From an uncultured Flavobacteriales bacterium (GTDB taxonomy: Bacteria > Bacteroidota > Bacteroidia > Flavobacteriales_G > Salibacteraceae), in NCBI GenBank assembly GCA_943788775.1, contig CALSRO010000002.1, forward strand, positions 1 to 64,000: a stretch of 64,000 nt of DNA. The letters are read 5' to 3'. Below the pieces are notes generated by a model. That model was not told the DNA's origin. It did no database searches and worked only from the letters and a program-made list of their open reading frames with translations. Made by a program: the position numbers and the translations under genes. How positions within the stretch are numbered: the first letter of the stretch is position 1; each line of letters starts with the position of its first letter. Below, one piece after another: positions 43,001 through 51,564 of the stretch.

Positions 43001-43417
43001 TGGACATTCAATGGAATAGACACTTCAAGCGCTGCTAACCCAACGTATGTGTTCCCTTGGAACGGTGCTCCAACTACTTACCCAGTAAGTTTGGTCATCG
43101 ACAACGGTTGTGGTCAAGACCCAGCTGAGATTTCTATCACTGTTGATCCATTGTCTATCAATGATATCAATACAGCTGATTTCACAGTATATCCAAACCC
43201 TGCTTCTAGTTTTGTGAACATCACTCTTGGAAGTGAAGTTTCAGAATCTGGATTAGTAGAGATCATGGATGTAACTGGTAGAGTTTTGAACTCGCAGATC
43301 ATAGCTGCTGGACAAGCAATCGCAACTATCGATATCTCTGACCTTGCTAGTGGTTCTTACCTAGTAAAAGTTAGCGCTGACGATAATGTCTCTGTTTCTT
43401 CCATTGTGAAGCAATAA
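40001..43417 (+). CDS. Secreted beta-helix protein with T9SS sorting tail, copy 2 (different head)
   Basis: A 1138-residue exported paralogue. After the signal peptide (1-22, cut after SLGQ) comes a head unlike copies 1 and 4: residues 23-205 have YHDDRTHILYTAAEITAAGG, NGFNVSIGTTTATTLSG, WNGTDNIVVGVCFDNTSY and a closing NRPNIRFSF, a beta-sandwich of the kind found before fibronectin or MAM-like modules in Bacteroidota. The body is shared: CARDB-like (206-310), Tyr-rich beta-helix (about 318-750), Ig/PKD-like domains, sorting tail (about 1050-1138, VYPNPASSFVNITLGS). It has DNA blocks identical to copy 1 at the middle and 3' end and to copy 4 in the helix. Confidence 0.9.
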   Translation: MKKTNYILTMLLVTCVSFASLGQVLVTVGTGTSATGSYNPGPTPYGTYYHDDRTHILYTAAEITAAGGFGGSILSLAFNVAAVGGQNMNGFNVSIGTTTATTLSGMVSGLTNVYTASSQGTSTGWNTYTFNSPFVWNGTDNIVVGVCFDNTSYTSDHSVYYSTTSGNMVYSRYADSWAGAGCSMSTSGGLYNGTNRPNIRFSFAPPAANDAGVASILSPIIPTCDLDSLDIEVVINNLGSDTLQNCSIYYQINTSTPVAMYYTGSVPPLGGTDTLVIGNASFSNGDDLTVWTELPNGIQDSIASNDEQSMVTSIGLSGNYSIPGDYATINDAANDLHTFGVCGHVVFSLATGTYNEQVSFNDILGTDEDNTVTFQSASGNRNDVLIQYDASNTTDNYVVQFDGGDWITFQDLRMKALEQYSYGTVLSVKSGSNNNTIDNCWLKGNSYQTTSNYDANIRWEGSSDGFTLTNSLVENGAQSMYMVSGNTADPSEDMVIQGNMIKNALYYQMYMYAIDGFILDDNTITNDSALYGGSYGYYQLYMYSVNNFDITKNYIGHDVGQSYYYPIYMNACIGRNNPRSQFSNNCIFQGTPGATSYGYYSMYAPGTGIMDFHNNSITRRGGYGNYPTLYIANGGLISMKNNSIANLASGYAMQIAGGFSISESDYNNIYTASGSPVYFGTSQYSTLEAYQAATGNDMNSVQTDPNFQTSLTCITCNDTLSDAGSPSSAADDIMGYTRSLSTPDIGATEFVNANSFTLGGDDTICGSQVVIEAGPAQSVTWNVNNQTSTQSSVTLTANNEPINFNVSVNISTEYCGNASDNVVIRLIPDASLDSATHICADESVTLTPGGGSNATYMWNTGATTSTVDADAAGTYSVTKMEEGCESEATAVVTQSTAVDIANIEGCEDDAPISVDATIPGGSSYAWTGGSSTSTAANEFATSGSYSVTATDVFGCVSSSDFDLLVLGAPQAAISYTGSAGTAFLFSSTGSTNTSPNTTYLWTFNGIDTSSAANPTYVFPWNGAPTTYPVSLVIDNGCGQDPAEISITVDPLSINDINTADFTVYPNPASSFVNITLGSEVSESGLVEIMDVTGRVLNSQIIAAGQAIATIDISDLASGSYLVKVSADDNVSVSSIVKQ
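41015..41478 (+). repeat. 464-bp identical block, copies 2 and 4 (first instance)
   Basis: Covers the first third of the beta-helix, from about FGVCGHVVFSLATGTYNEQV to NTADPSED. Identical to 48993-49456 with no mismatch in my reading, while sequence on either side differs at many synonymous positions. Confidence 0.92.
41531..41646 (+). repeat. 116-bp identical block shared by copies 1 and 2 (second instance)
   Basis: Identical to 37941-38056. It starts only 52 bases after the end of the block shared with copy 4, so adjacent tracts in this gene have different donors or recipients. Confidence 0.9.
42848..43170 (+). repeat. 323-bp identical block, copies 1 and 2 (second instance)
   Basis: Identical to 39261-39583 of copy 1, at a constant offset of 3587 bases. 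Confidence 0.9.
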
Positions 43418-43466
43418 GCAGTCAATCTATCAATTCGAAAAGGCGTCCCGAGGGACGCCTTTTTTT
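43220..43466 (+). repeat. 247-bp identical block across tail, stop and terminator (second instance)
   Basis: Identical to 39633-39879, same offset of 3587 bases as the block before it, so both may belong to one conversion event with a later or unconverted diverged gap. Confidence 0.9.
43438..43466 (+). terminator. Terminator of copy 2
   Basis: Same hairpin as copy 1 (arms AAAGGCGTCCC and GGGACGCCTTT) with a run of seven T. Confidence 0.92.
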
Positions 43467-43531
43467 ATACCCTACACCCTACTGCTAAAATCTCCTAGCA
43501 ATCTGATTAGGATATTCATCGAAATATTAAT

Positions 43532-43539
43532 TACTTTTG
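43532..43539 (+). promoter_or_regulatory. Putative -7 box of beta-helix gene 3
   Basis: TACTTTTG fits the TAnnTTTG pattern 26 bases before the ATG at 43566. The -33 element is not clear. Confidence 0.35.
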
Positions 43540-43565
43540 TCGCTCAAATAACTAAAATTTATACA

Positions 43566-46500
43566 ATGAAAAAAGTTCTACTCTCTATTTCAGGAGCTTT
43601 GATCGCTTTAGGAAGTTTTGCTCAGTTGAGCGGAACCTATACGATCAATATCGCTCAGGCAACAGGTGGTACTAACTACCAGACTTTCGCGGCTGCCATG
43701 TCAGCGCTCGGAAGTCAAGGTGTTAACGGCCCCTGTACATTCAATGTGATTGAAGGCACTTACAACGGTCAGGTGACCATGCCCTCATCCATATCTGGAA
43801 CATCCACAACGAATACGGTAACGTTTCAGAGTGATGCATCCAATTCAAATAACCCTGTAGTTACAAATAGTGGTTATGTTCTGTATTTCAACTACACCAA
43901 TCTGAACAATCTGAACTTCATTGATTTAGATATCGTTTCTACTGGTTCAAGTGCGATTTACCTGTATAATTACTATAACTCGAATTATCCAAACATCAAC
44001 ATCTATTTTGAAGATTGTTTGATTCAGAGTCCTAGTTCTACAAGTAGTTCTACCTGTCCAGTTAGATTATATCCATACTTCTATGGATCTAAGGTTGTAT
44101 TCGAATTTGATGGATGCGACATTACAGGTGGTTACGCAGGTATTTATTTCTACCCATACTACTTTGGTCAATCAGGCTCTAAGCTTACGGTTAATGACTG
44201 TGACGTTACAGGATGGTATTACAGTGGGATTTATTCTTACGCATACTATACTTACCCACAATTAGAAATCACTAATAACCATATCGAAGGAAACGAAAAC
44301 GTTTACTCTTATCCATATGGAATTTATTCCTATTACATTGGAGCTGGAAGTACCATCAAAGGAAACAACGTTAGAGTAAATGGAACCAGCGGTGGTTACG
44401 GAATGATGATTGGCTATTACCAAGGAAACTCTAGTACTACTAACGAAGTTTCCAATAACATGATTAGTGTTGGTGATGAGTCAGACCCATATACTCAATA
44501 TGGTCTTTATTTGAACTATTCCCGCTATACCAAGACTGCTAACAATTCGATTAACCTTTTGGGTTCATACTCAAATAACCGAGGTGTTTATGCATATTAC
44601 TACAGTGGATCTTACCCTGGAAACGAGTTCGTAAATAATGCCGTTAATGTAAATGGTGGTTATAACTTCTATTACTACGGTTATTACAACGCAACCTCTT
44701 CCGTATTTTCTGAAATGGATTATAATAATTACTCCATTGAAGGTGCATCAGGCATCAACATGTATCACTACTACTCTGGCACTGTAAGCTATGATACTGA
44801 TATTTCAAGTTGGCAATCGACTACTGGAATGGAAGACAATAGTATCAACGTTGATCCAGGCTATATGAGTGCAACTGATTTACACAGTATGTCAGTTGAA
44901 ATGAATGAAACTGGTACTCCTCTATCTTATATTACTGACGATATCGATGGTGAAGTGAGAAGTACTACTACTCCGGATATTGGAGCAGATGAGTATATCG
45001 TTCCAACAAACAATGCTCAGCCAGGTGATCTTTTGACTCCTGACGCTCCGCTTTGTTCAGATGATACGACTATTTCTATCATGCTAAACAATACTGGTCT
45101 TGTAGCTTTAACTTCTTGTTCATTAAACTACTCTATTAACGGTGGTACGACAGTATCAACTCAATGGACTGGAAACATTGCTTCTCAAGCAGACACAATG
45201 GTTGTTGTTGAGTCTAGCGTTTCTTTCACAAGCGGTGACGAACTTAAGGTTTGGACTTCTATGCCTAATGGTGTTCAAGATAGCTCTGCCTTGAATGACA
45301 CTGTTGGTGTTACTCTATATGATGGTCTTTCTGGAACATTTGCCATTCCTGGTGATTATGCAACATTGAATGATGCTCGAGATGCATTGGTTCAGAACGG
45401 CATATGTGGACATGTAGTTTTCAATATAGCTACAGGTACATATACTGAGCAAGTTGATTTCCCATCAATTCAGGGTACCGGTGAGGATGCAACAATCACT
45501 TTCCAAAGTGCTTCTGGTAACACGAATGATGTATTGATTCAACATCAAACTACTGGATCGGGTGATAGCTATGTAATCAAATTCTCTGGTGCAGATTGGA
45601 TTACTTTCCAAGATGTTAGAGTAAAGAATAACTCTACCTATTTCTACGGAAATGTTATTGTCGTTGAAGGAAATTCCAATAATGTGACCTTTGATAATTG
45701 CTGGTTAAAGGGTAATTCCTATCAGACCACATCCTACTGGAGTGCTAACATTCTTTTCTCTGGAAAGAACGATGGTTTCAGTTTGACTAATAGTCATATT
45801 GAAGCAGGTGCTTCAAACTTCTACATGATCAATGGTAATACTGCCGGTCCATCTGAAGATATGACCATGGTAAACAATTATTTTGAGGATGGACTGTACT
45901 ATCAAATGTATTTCTATGCCGTTGATGAATTTGAGTTTGATGGAAATACAGTTACTAATGATTCATCACTTTACGGAGGTTCCTATGGATACTATCAGAT
46001 GTACATGTACAGCGTAAACAACTTCGATATAACTCGAAACTATATCAACCATACAGTTGGACAGGGTTATTACTACCCGATCTATTTTAATAATTGTATT
46101 GGACGCACCAACCCTCGTAGCCAAGTTGCGAACAACTGTTTCTTTAGTGCAACACCTGGTGCAACCTCATACAACTACTACACTGTTTACTGCTATGGTA
46201 GCGGCATCATGGATTTCCACAATAATTCAGTGACCAAAAGAGGTGGATACACAAATTCTGCGGCAATGTATATTAATAGTGGTGGCTTAATCTCGTTGAA
46301 GAACAACTCATTCGCTAACATGACAACCTCAGGTTATGCCCTGCAAGTTGCTGGTGGATTTGCAGTTACTGAAAGTGAGAATAACAATTTCTATAATAAT
46401 TCAGGTTCTCTCGTTTATTTCGGAACAAGTCAATATGCATCACTTGAAGACTATCAAACTGCTACAGGCAACGATATGAATTCAGTGGTTACTGATCCTA

Positions 46501-47810
46501 ACTGGGAGACTGATGTAACTTGTGTTACTTGTAATGATACTTTGAACGGTGCTGGACAAGTTTTAGCTAATAACACCGTAGATATAAACAATAACGTTCG
46601 TAGCGTTCAGACACCAGATATCGGAGCAGTAGAATTTGTTTCTCCAGCTTCTTTCACTTTAGGTGGAGACGATACTATCTGTGGAAATGTAGCGATTGTT
46701 GAAGCTGGTCCTGCTCAGTCTGTGACTTGGAACGTTAACAATCAAACTTCAACTCAAAGTTCAGTAACCCTTACTGCAACCACTGAGCCGGTTACTTACA
46801 ACGTTTCTGTCAGCATCACTACTGAATACTGTGGCAGCGGGTCTGACAATGCGATTATTCGTCTTGTTCCTAATGCTACTCTTGATTCAGCGACTCACAT
46901 CTGTGCTGATGAGACTCTTGATCTTGAGCCAGGTGGTGGTTCTGCTGCTACTTACAGCTGGTCTACAGGTGAGACTTCTTCTTCAATTACCGTGACTGAA
47001 GCGGGTACTTACTCTGTGAACAAGATGGAAGATGGTTGTGAAAGTGATGCTACAGTTGTAGTATCTCAATCTCAAGGTGTTGAAATCGCTGATCTTGACG
47101 CTTGTTCTGCTGACTTACCAATCTCTATCGATGCTTCTATCATGGATGGAACGTCATATGCTTGGTCTGGTGGTTCTAGTATCAACACGGCTAGCAACGA
47201 TTTCAGCGATGCAGGCACTTACTCTGTGACTGCTACTGATAGCTATGGTTGTTCTTCTTCTGATGACTTCGGTTTGACAGTATTGGAAGAGCCTACGGCT
47301 GCTATCACGCAAACTCACTCAGCGAATGCTTATTTCTTCGATGGAACTAGCTCATTGTATATTTCTCAAAACACCACATATGCATGGGACTTTGGATACA
47401 ATGGACAAACAGCTACTACTCCAACGGCTCAGGTAGTTTATCCATGGAGCGATCCTAGTGCATTGGCAACATATACTGTGACTCTTTCAATAGACAACGG
47501 TTGTGGAACAGATGTGGATCAAATGGATATTACTCCAGACCCACTTGGAATTGATGCTATCGCTGAAGGATCGTTTGGACTTTATCCAAACCCTGCTACT
47601 GACAATGTGAACTTTATACTTGGTGCAACTGCTTCAGCTCAAGGTACAGTTCAAGTATTAGATTTAGCTGGAAGAACGCTTTCTTCACAAATCATCGCTG
47701 CTGGTCAATTGACTGGTGAGGTAAACGTGTCGAACTTAGCTTCTGGATCTTACCTTGTTAAGGTATCTGTTGACGGAAACACTTCTGTGAACACGCTTAT
47801 CAAGCAGTAA
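43566..47810 (+). CDS. Secreted double beta-helix protein with T9SS sorting tail, copy 3
   Basis: A 1414-residue exported protein, the longest of the four. After the signal peptide (1-19, cut after FAQ) it has no GEVED head. In its place is a second beta-helix of about 455 residues, exceptionally rich in Tyr (YLYNYYNSNYPNINIYFEDC, GIYFYPYYFGQSG, GIYSYAYYTYPQLEI). The shared body follows: CARDB-like (about 485-590), second beta-helix (590-1033), Ig/PKD-like domains, and the sorting tail (about 1323-1414, LYPNPATDNVNFILGA). The distal helix is closest to copy 1 (CFFSATPGATSYNYYTVYCY), but the tail is closest to copy 4. Inferred surface or secreted adhesin-like role. Confidence 0.9.
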   Translation: MKKVLLSISGALIALGSFAQLSGTYTINIAQATGGTNYQTFAAAMSALGSQGVNGPCTFNVIEGTYNGQVTMPSSISGTSTTNTVTFQSDASNSNNPVVTNSGYVLYFNYTNLNNLNFIDLDIVSTGSSAIYLYNYYNSNYPNINIYFEDCLIQSPSSTSSSTCPVRLYPYFYGSKVVFEFDGCDITGGYAGIYFYPYYFGQSGSKLTVNDCDVTGWYYSGIYSYAYYTYPQLEITNNHIEGNENVYSYPYGIYSYYIGAGSTIKGNNVRVNGTSGGYGMMIGYYQGNSSTTNEVSNNMISVGDESDPYTQYGLYLNYSRYTKTANNSINLLGSYSNNRGVYAYYYSGSYPGNEFVNNAVNVNGGYNFYYYGYYNATSSVFSEMDYNNYSIEGASGINMYHYYSGTVSYDTDISSWQSTTGMEDNSINVDPGYMSATDLHSMSVEMNETGTPLSYITDDIDGEVRSTTTPDIGADEYIVPTNNAQPGDLLTPDAPLCSDDTTISIMLNNTGLVALTSCSLNYSINGGTTVSTQWTGNIASQADTMVVVESSVSFTSGDELKVWTSMPNGVQDSSALNDTVGVTLYDGLSGTFAIPGDYATLNDARDALVQNGICGHVVFNIATGTYTEQVDFPSIQGTGEDATITFQSASGNTNDVLIQHQTTGSGDSYVIKFSGADWITFQDVRVKNNSTYFYGNVIVVEGNSNNVTFDNCWLKGNSYQTTSYWSANILFSGKNDGFSLTNSHIEAGASNFYMINGNTAGPSEDMTMVNNYFEDGLYYQMYFYAVDEFEFDGNTVTNDSSLYGGSYGYYQMYMYSVNNFDITRNYINHTVGQGYYYPIYFNNCIGRTNPRSQVANNCFFSATPGATSYNYYTVYCYGSGIMDFHNNSVTKRGGYTNSAAMYINSGGLISLKNNSFANMTTSGYALQVAGGFAVTESENNNFYNNSGSLVYFGTSQYASLEDYQTATGNDMNSVVTDPNWETDVTCVTCNDTLNGAGQVLANNTVDINNNVRSVQTPDIGAVEFVSPASFTLGGDDTICGNVAIVEAGPAQSVTWNVNNQTSTQSSVTLTATTEPVTYNVSVSITTEYCGSGSDNAIIRLVPNATLDSATHICADETLDLEPGGGSAATYSWSTGETSSSITVTEAGTYSVNKMEDGCESDATVVVSQSQGVEIADLDACSADLPISIDASIMDGTSYAWSGGSSINTASNDFSDAGTYSVTATDSYGCSSSDDFGLTVLEEPTAAITQTHSANAYFFDGTSSLYISQNTTYAWDFGYNGQTATTPTAQVVYPWSDPSALATYTVTLSIDNGCGTDVDQMDITPDPLGIDAIAEGSFGLYPNPATDNVNFILGATASAQGTVQVLDLAGRTLSSQIIAAGQLTGEVNVSNLASGSYLVKVSVDGNTSVNTLIKQ

Positions 47811-47832
47811 ACTAATATTCATATTAGCTCTT

Positions 47833-47864
47833 AAAGGGCGACCCACATGGGTCGCCCTTTTTTT
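47833..47864 (+). terminator. Terminator of copy 3
   Basis: Hairpin with arms AAAGGGCGACCC and GGGTCGCCCTTT, loop ACAT, then T-run. Between it and 48063 I see no gene, only AT-rich sequence that should contain the copy 4 promoter (a TATTTTAG motif lies near 48032). Confidence 0.92.
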
Positions 47865-48062
47865 ATTGTAAAAAATGACAAAATTAAAAACCACGAAATA
47901 GCCTTTCCTATCGGCTATACTACTTATTTATCACACTAACAAGGTGTTTTTATCGATGTCACCCTTAAAACTTGTGGATGTAAAGCACAATAACTTTCGA
48001 TTAATATTCTATATGTTTAGACGAAACCTTTATTTTAGCTAACTAATTCAAAAACAATTAAT

Positions 48063-51000
48063 ATGGAATCTAAACTTTTACGATTATCAACTTTCTTGGC
48101 AGCCTTTTTTGGCTTTGCGCAGTTTGCGTCCGCGCAGTACTGCACACCTACCTACTCCACCTCTTGTGGAACATACAGCATGGTAGTAAATAGTTTCAGT
48201 ACCACCAATGGTTCTGTAAACATTACCAATAACAACCAGGGCTGTTCTAACAACACTGGGTATACTTATTATTCCACCTTAGGTCACACGACCAGTCCAG
48301 CAAGTACGGTTAACTTTAGTGTATCCGTTGGCCCAAACTACCCAGTTCGTGTATACATTTATTTAGATCTGAATCAGGATGATGATTTCTACGATGCTGG
48401 TGAGCTAGTTGCATCCAATGACAATGTTGCTGCTAGTGCAACTTGGTCAAGTGCCTTTACACTCCCAGCAAGTGCTTCTATTGGAACTACTCGAATGCGA
48501 ATCAGAACTTTATACTATGGTTCTAGTGGAATGCATCCTTGCAACAATTTGCCTTATGGTGAAGCTGAGGATTATAATTTCACAATTCTTCCTCCATATG
48601 ACAATGATGCAGGAATTGCTGAAATTTTAAACCCAACTGTTCCTACATGTGATTTAGATTCAGTGGATCTTACGGTCGCGGTTCAGAATTTAGGTTCAGA
48701 CACACTACAAAACTGTTCTATCTATTATCAGATCAATACTGCTACTCCTGTAGCCATGTATTATACTGGCTCAGTTGCTCCACAAGGTGGTTTGGATACT
48801 GTTACTATAGGTAACGCATCTTTCAGTAATGGAGATGACTTGACAATCTGGACTGAATTACCAAATGGACAAACGGATAGCTTGCCATCTAATGATGAGC
48901 AATCCATGGTCACATCCACTGGACTAACAGGAAATTACTCTATTCCTGGTGATTACGCTACTATTAATGATGCAGCAGATGATTTACATCTCTTTGGTGT
49001 TTGTGGTCATGTTGTTTTCAGTCTTGCCACGGGTACTTATAATGAACAAGTGAGCTTCAACGACATTTTAGGCACCGATGAAGATAATACTGTCACATTC
49101 CAAAGTGCATCTGGTAACAGAAATGATGTGTTGATTCAATACGATGCTTCAAATACAACAGACAATTATGTTGTTCAATTTGATGGAGGTGACTGGATCA
49201 CATTTCAAGATTTACGAATGAAAGCCTTAGAGCAATATTCATATGGAACCGTGCTTAGTGTCAAGTCTGGTTCGAACAACAATACAATCGACAATTGCTG
49301 GTTAAAGGGAAATTCTTACCAAACCACATCTAACTATGATGCGAATATCCGTTGGGAAGGTTCAAGTGATGGATTTACTTTAACAAATAGCTTAGTTGAG
49401 AATGGTGCTCAATCTATGTACATGGTAAGCGGAAATACTGCAGACCCATCTGAAGACATGACTATCCAAGGTAATATTATCAAAAACGCCTTGTACTATC
49501 AGATGTACATGTACGCAGTTGATGGATTCATATTGGACAACAACACCATTACAAATGATTCAGCACTATATAACAATAATACATACGGTTATTACCAACT
49601 TTACATGTATAGCGTAAATAACTTCGACATTACTAAGAACTACATCGGTCATGATGTCGGGCAATCCTATTACTACCCAATCTACATGAACGCATGTATT
49701 GGACGTAACAACCCAAGAAGTCAATTCAGCAATAATTGCATTTTCCAAGGCACGCCTGGGGCTACTTCTTACGGTTATTATACAATTTACGCGCCTGGAA
49801 CTGGAATCATGGATTTCCACAATAACTCGATAACCAAGCGTGGAGGTTTTAGTAATTATTCAACCGTATATATTGCAAATGGAGGACTCGTTTCAATGAA
49901 GAATAATTCAATTGCTAATCTTGTAGGGGGGTATGCTCTGCAAGTTGCTGGTGGATTCTCTATCTCTGAGAGTGATTACAACAATATATATACTGCATCT
50001 GGGTCACCAGTTTATTTCGGTACATCGCAGTATTCAACGTTGGAGGCGTACCAGAACGCTACAGGAAATGATATGAACTCAGTTCAAACTGATCCAAACT
50101 TCGAAACTTCATTGACATGTATTACATGTAATGATACGTTGAGCAACGCTGGTCAAGTACTTGCTAACAACACAGAAGACATCAGCGGTAATGTTAGAAG
50201 TGTGATTGCTCCAGATCTAGGAGCAGTAGAATTTGTTGATCCAGGATCTTTTTCTTTAGGAGGAAATGACACCATTTGCGGAAATGAAGCAATTGTTGAA
50301 GCTGGTCCTGCACAGTCTGTGACTTGGAACGTTAACAATCAAACTTCCACTCAAAGTTCAGTAACGCTCACTGCAACTACTGAGCCAGTGACTTACAATA
50401 TATCTGTGAGCATAACTACAGAATATTGTGGAAGCGGATCGGATAACGCGATCATTCGTTTGGTTCCTGACGCAACTCTTGATTCAGCTACGCACATTTG
50501 TGCAGACGAGACTCTTGATCTTGAGCCAGGTGGTGGTTCTGCCGCTACTTATAGTTGGTCTACAGGAGACAACACCTCTTCAATCAGTGTGACTGAAGCA
50601 GGTACATACTCTGTGAATAAAATGGAAGATGGATGTGAGAGTGAAGCAACTATTGTTATTACTCAATCTCAAGGTGTTGAGATTGCTGATCTTGACGCTT
50701 GTGAAGCAGATCTACCAATCTCTATCGATGCTTCTATTATGAATGGCACATCTTATGCTTGGTCTGGTGGTTCTAGTATCAACACTGCTAGCAATGATTT
50801 CACGGATGCGGGTACTTACTCTGTAACTGCTACTGATAGCTACGGTTGTTCTTCTTCTGATGACTTCGGTTTGACAGTATTGGAAGAGCCTACTGCGGCT
50901 ATTACTCAAACTCATACAGGTAATGCATATTTCTTCGATGGAACGAGCTCATTGTTTATCTCTCAGAGCACCACTTATTTGTGGGATTTCGGATACAACG

Positions 51001-51407
51001 GACAAACAGCATCTACTCCAACAGCTTCCATTGTATATCCTTGGAGTGATCCAAATGCATTGGCAACATATACTGTTACTCTTTCAATAGACAACGGTTG
51101 TGGAACAGATGTGGATCAAAAGAACATCACTCCGGATCAACTTGGAATAGATGCAATTGCTGAAGGTTCGTTTGGTCTTTATCCAAACCCTGCTACTGAC
51201 AATGTGAACTTCATCCTTGGTTCAGCTGCTTCAGCTCAGGGTACTGTTCAAGTATTGGATTTAGCTGGAAGAACGCTTTCTTCACAAATCATCGCTGCTG
51301 GTCAATTGACTGGTGAGATGAATGTGACTGATCTAGCTTCTGGATCTTACCTTGTGAAAGTAACTGTTGACGGAAGCACTTCTGTGAACGCGCTTATCAA
51401 GCAGTAA
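48063..51407 (+). CDS. Secreted GEVED / beta-helix protein with T9SS sorting tail, copy 4
   Basis: A 1114-residue exported paralogue. The signal peptide (1-25) ends at SAQ before YCTPTYSTSC. The GEVED-type head (to about 178) resembles that of copy 1: YIYLDLNQDDDFYDAGELV and YGEAEDYNFTIL. Then the CARDB-like domain (178-285), Tyr-rich beta-helix (about 290-725), Ig/PKD-like domains, and sorting tail (about 1023-1114, LYPNPATDNVNFILGS). The first third of the helix is DNA-identical to copy 2. The distal helix pairs with copy 2 (CIFQGTPGATSYGYYTIYAP), while the C-terminal domains pair with copy 3. One turn reads NNNTYGYY where others have GGSYGYY. Confidence 0.9.
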   Translation: MESKLLRLSTFLAAFFGFAQFASAQYCTPTYSTSCGTYSMVVNSFSTTNGSVNITNNNQGCSNNTGYTYYSTLGHTTSPASTVNFSVSVGPNYPVRVYIYLDLNQDDDFYDAGELVASNDNVAASATWSSAFTLPASASIGTTRMRIRTLYYGSSGMHPCNNLPYGEAEDYNFTILPPYDNDAGIAEILNPTVPTCDLDSVDLTVAVQNLGSDTLQNCSIYYQINTATPVAMYYTGSVAPQGGLDTVTIGNASFSNGDDLTIWTELPNGQTDSLPSNDEQSMVTSTGLTGNYSIPGDYATINDAADDLHLFGVCGHVVFSLATGTYNEQVSFNDILGTDEDNTVTFQSASGNRNDVLIQYDASNTTDNYVVQFDGGDWITFQDLRMKALEQYSYGTVLSVKSGSNNNTIDNCWLKGNSYQTTSNYDANIRWEGSSDGFTLTNSLVENGAQSMYMVSGNTADPSEDMTIQGNIIKNALYYQMYMYAVDGFILDNNTITNDSALYNNNTYGYYQLYMYSVNNFDITKNYIGHDVGQSYYYPIYMNACIGRNNPRSQFSNNCIFQGTPGATSYGYYTIYAPGTGIMDFHNNSITKRGGFSNYSTVYIANGGLVSMKNNSIANLVGGYALQVAGGFSISESDYNNIYTASGSPVYFGTSQYSTLEAYQNATGNDMNSVQTDPNFETSLTCITCNDTLSNAGQVLANNTEDISGNVRSVIAPDLGAVEFVDPGSFSLGGNDTICGNEAIVEAGPAQSVTWNVNNQTSTQSSVTLTATTEPVTYNISVSITTEYCGSGSDNAIIRLVPDATLDSATHICADETLDLEPGGGSAATYSWSTGDNTSSISVTEAGTYSVNKMEDGCESEATIVITQSQGVEIADLDACEADLPISIDASIMNGTSYAWSGGSSINTASNDFTDAGTYSVTATDSYGCSSSDDFGLTVLEEPTAAITQTHTGNAYFFDGTSSLFISQSTTYLWDFGYNGQTASTPTASIVYPWSDPNALATYTVTLSIDNGCGTDVDQKNITPDQLGIDAIAEGSFGLYPNPATDNVNFILGSAASAQGTVQVLDLAGRTLSSQIIAAGQLTGEMNVTDLASGSYLVKVTVDGSTSVNALIKQ
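48993..49456 (+). repeat. 464-bp identical block, copies 2 and 4 (second instance)
   Basis: Identical to 41015-41478, at a distance of 7978 bases, with copy 3 lying between. Copy 3 does not share this identity, so it is not simple duplication order. Confidence 0.92.
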
Positions 51408-51429
51408 ACTAATATTCATACTAGCTCAT

Positions 51430-51461
51430 AAAAGGGCGACCCACTTGGGTCGCCCTTTTTT
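51430..51461 (+). terminator. Terminator of copy 4
   Basis: Hairpin with arms AAAAGGGCGACCC and GGGTCGCCCTTTT and a four-base loop, near-identical to the copy 3 terminator, followed by T-run. Confidence 0.92.
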
Positions 51462-51564
51462 ATTAACCTTTAGCCATATTTTCGATGAAATATCTATTTT
51501 TCTCGATGAATTCGTTTTTTTACTCAATTAATTGTACATTAGCCAAAAGCAAACAGAAATAGAT

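Noticed and set aside
36513..51407. Repeats in the array read as a CRISPR or transposon
   Set aside because: The identical blocks are coding, long, unevenly spaced and lack terminal inverted repeats or spacers.
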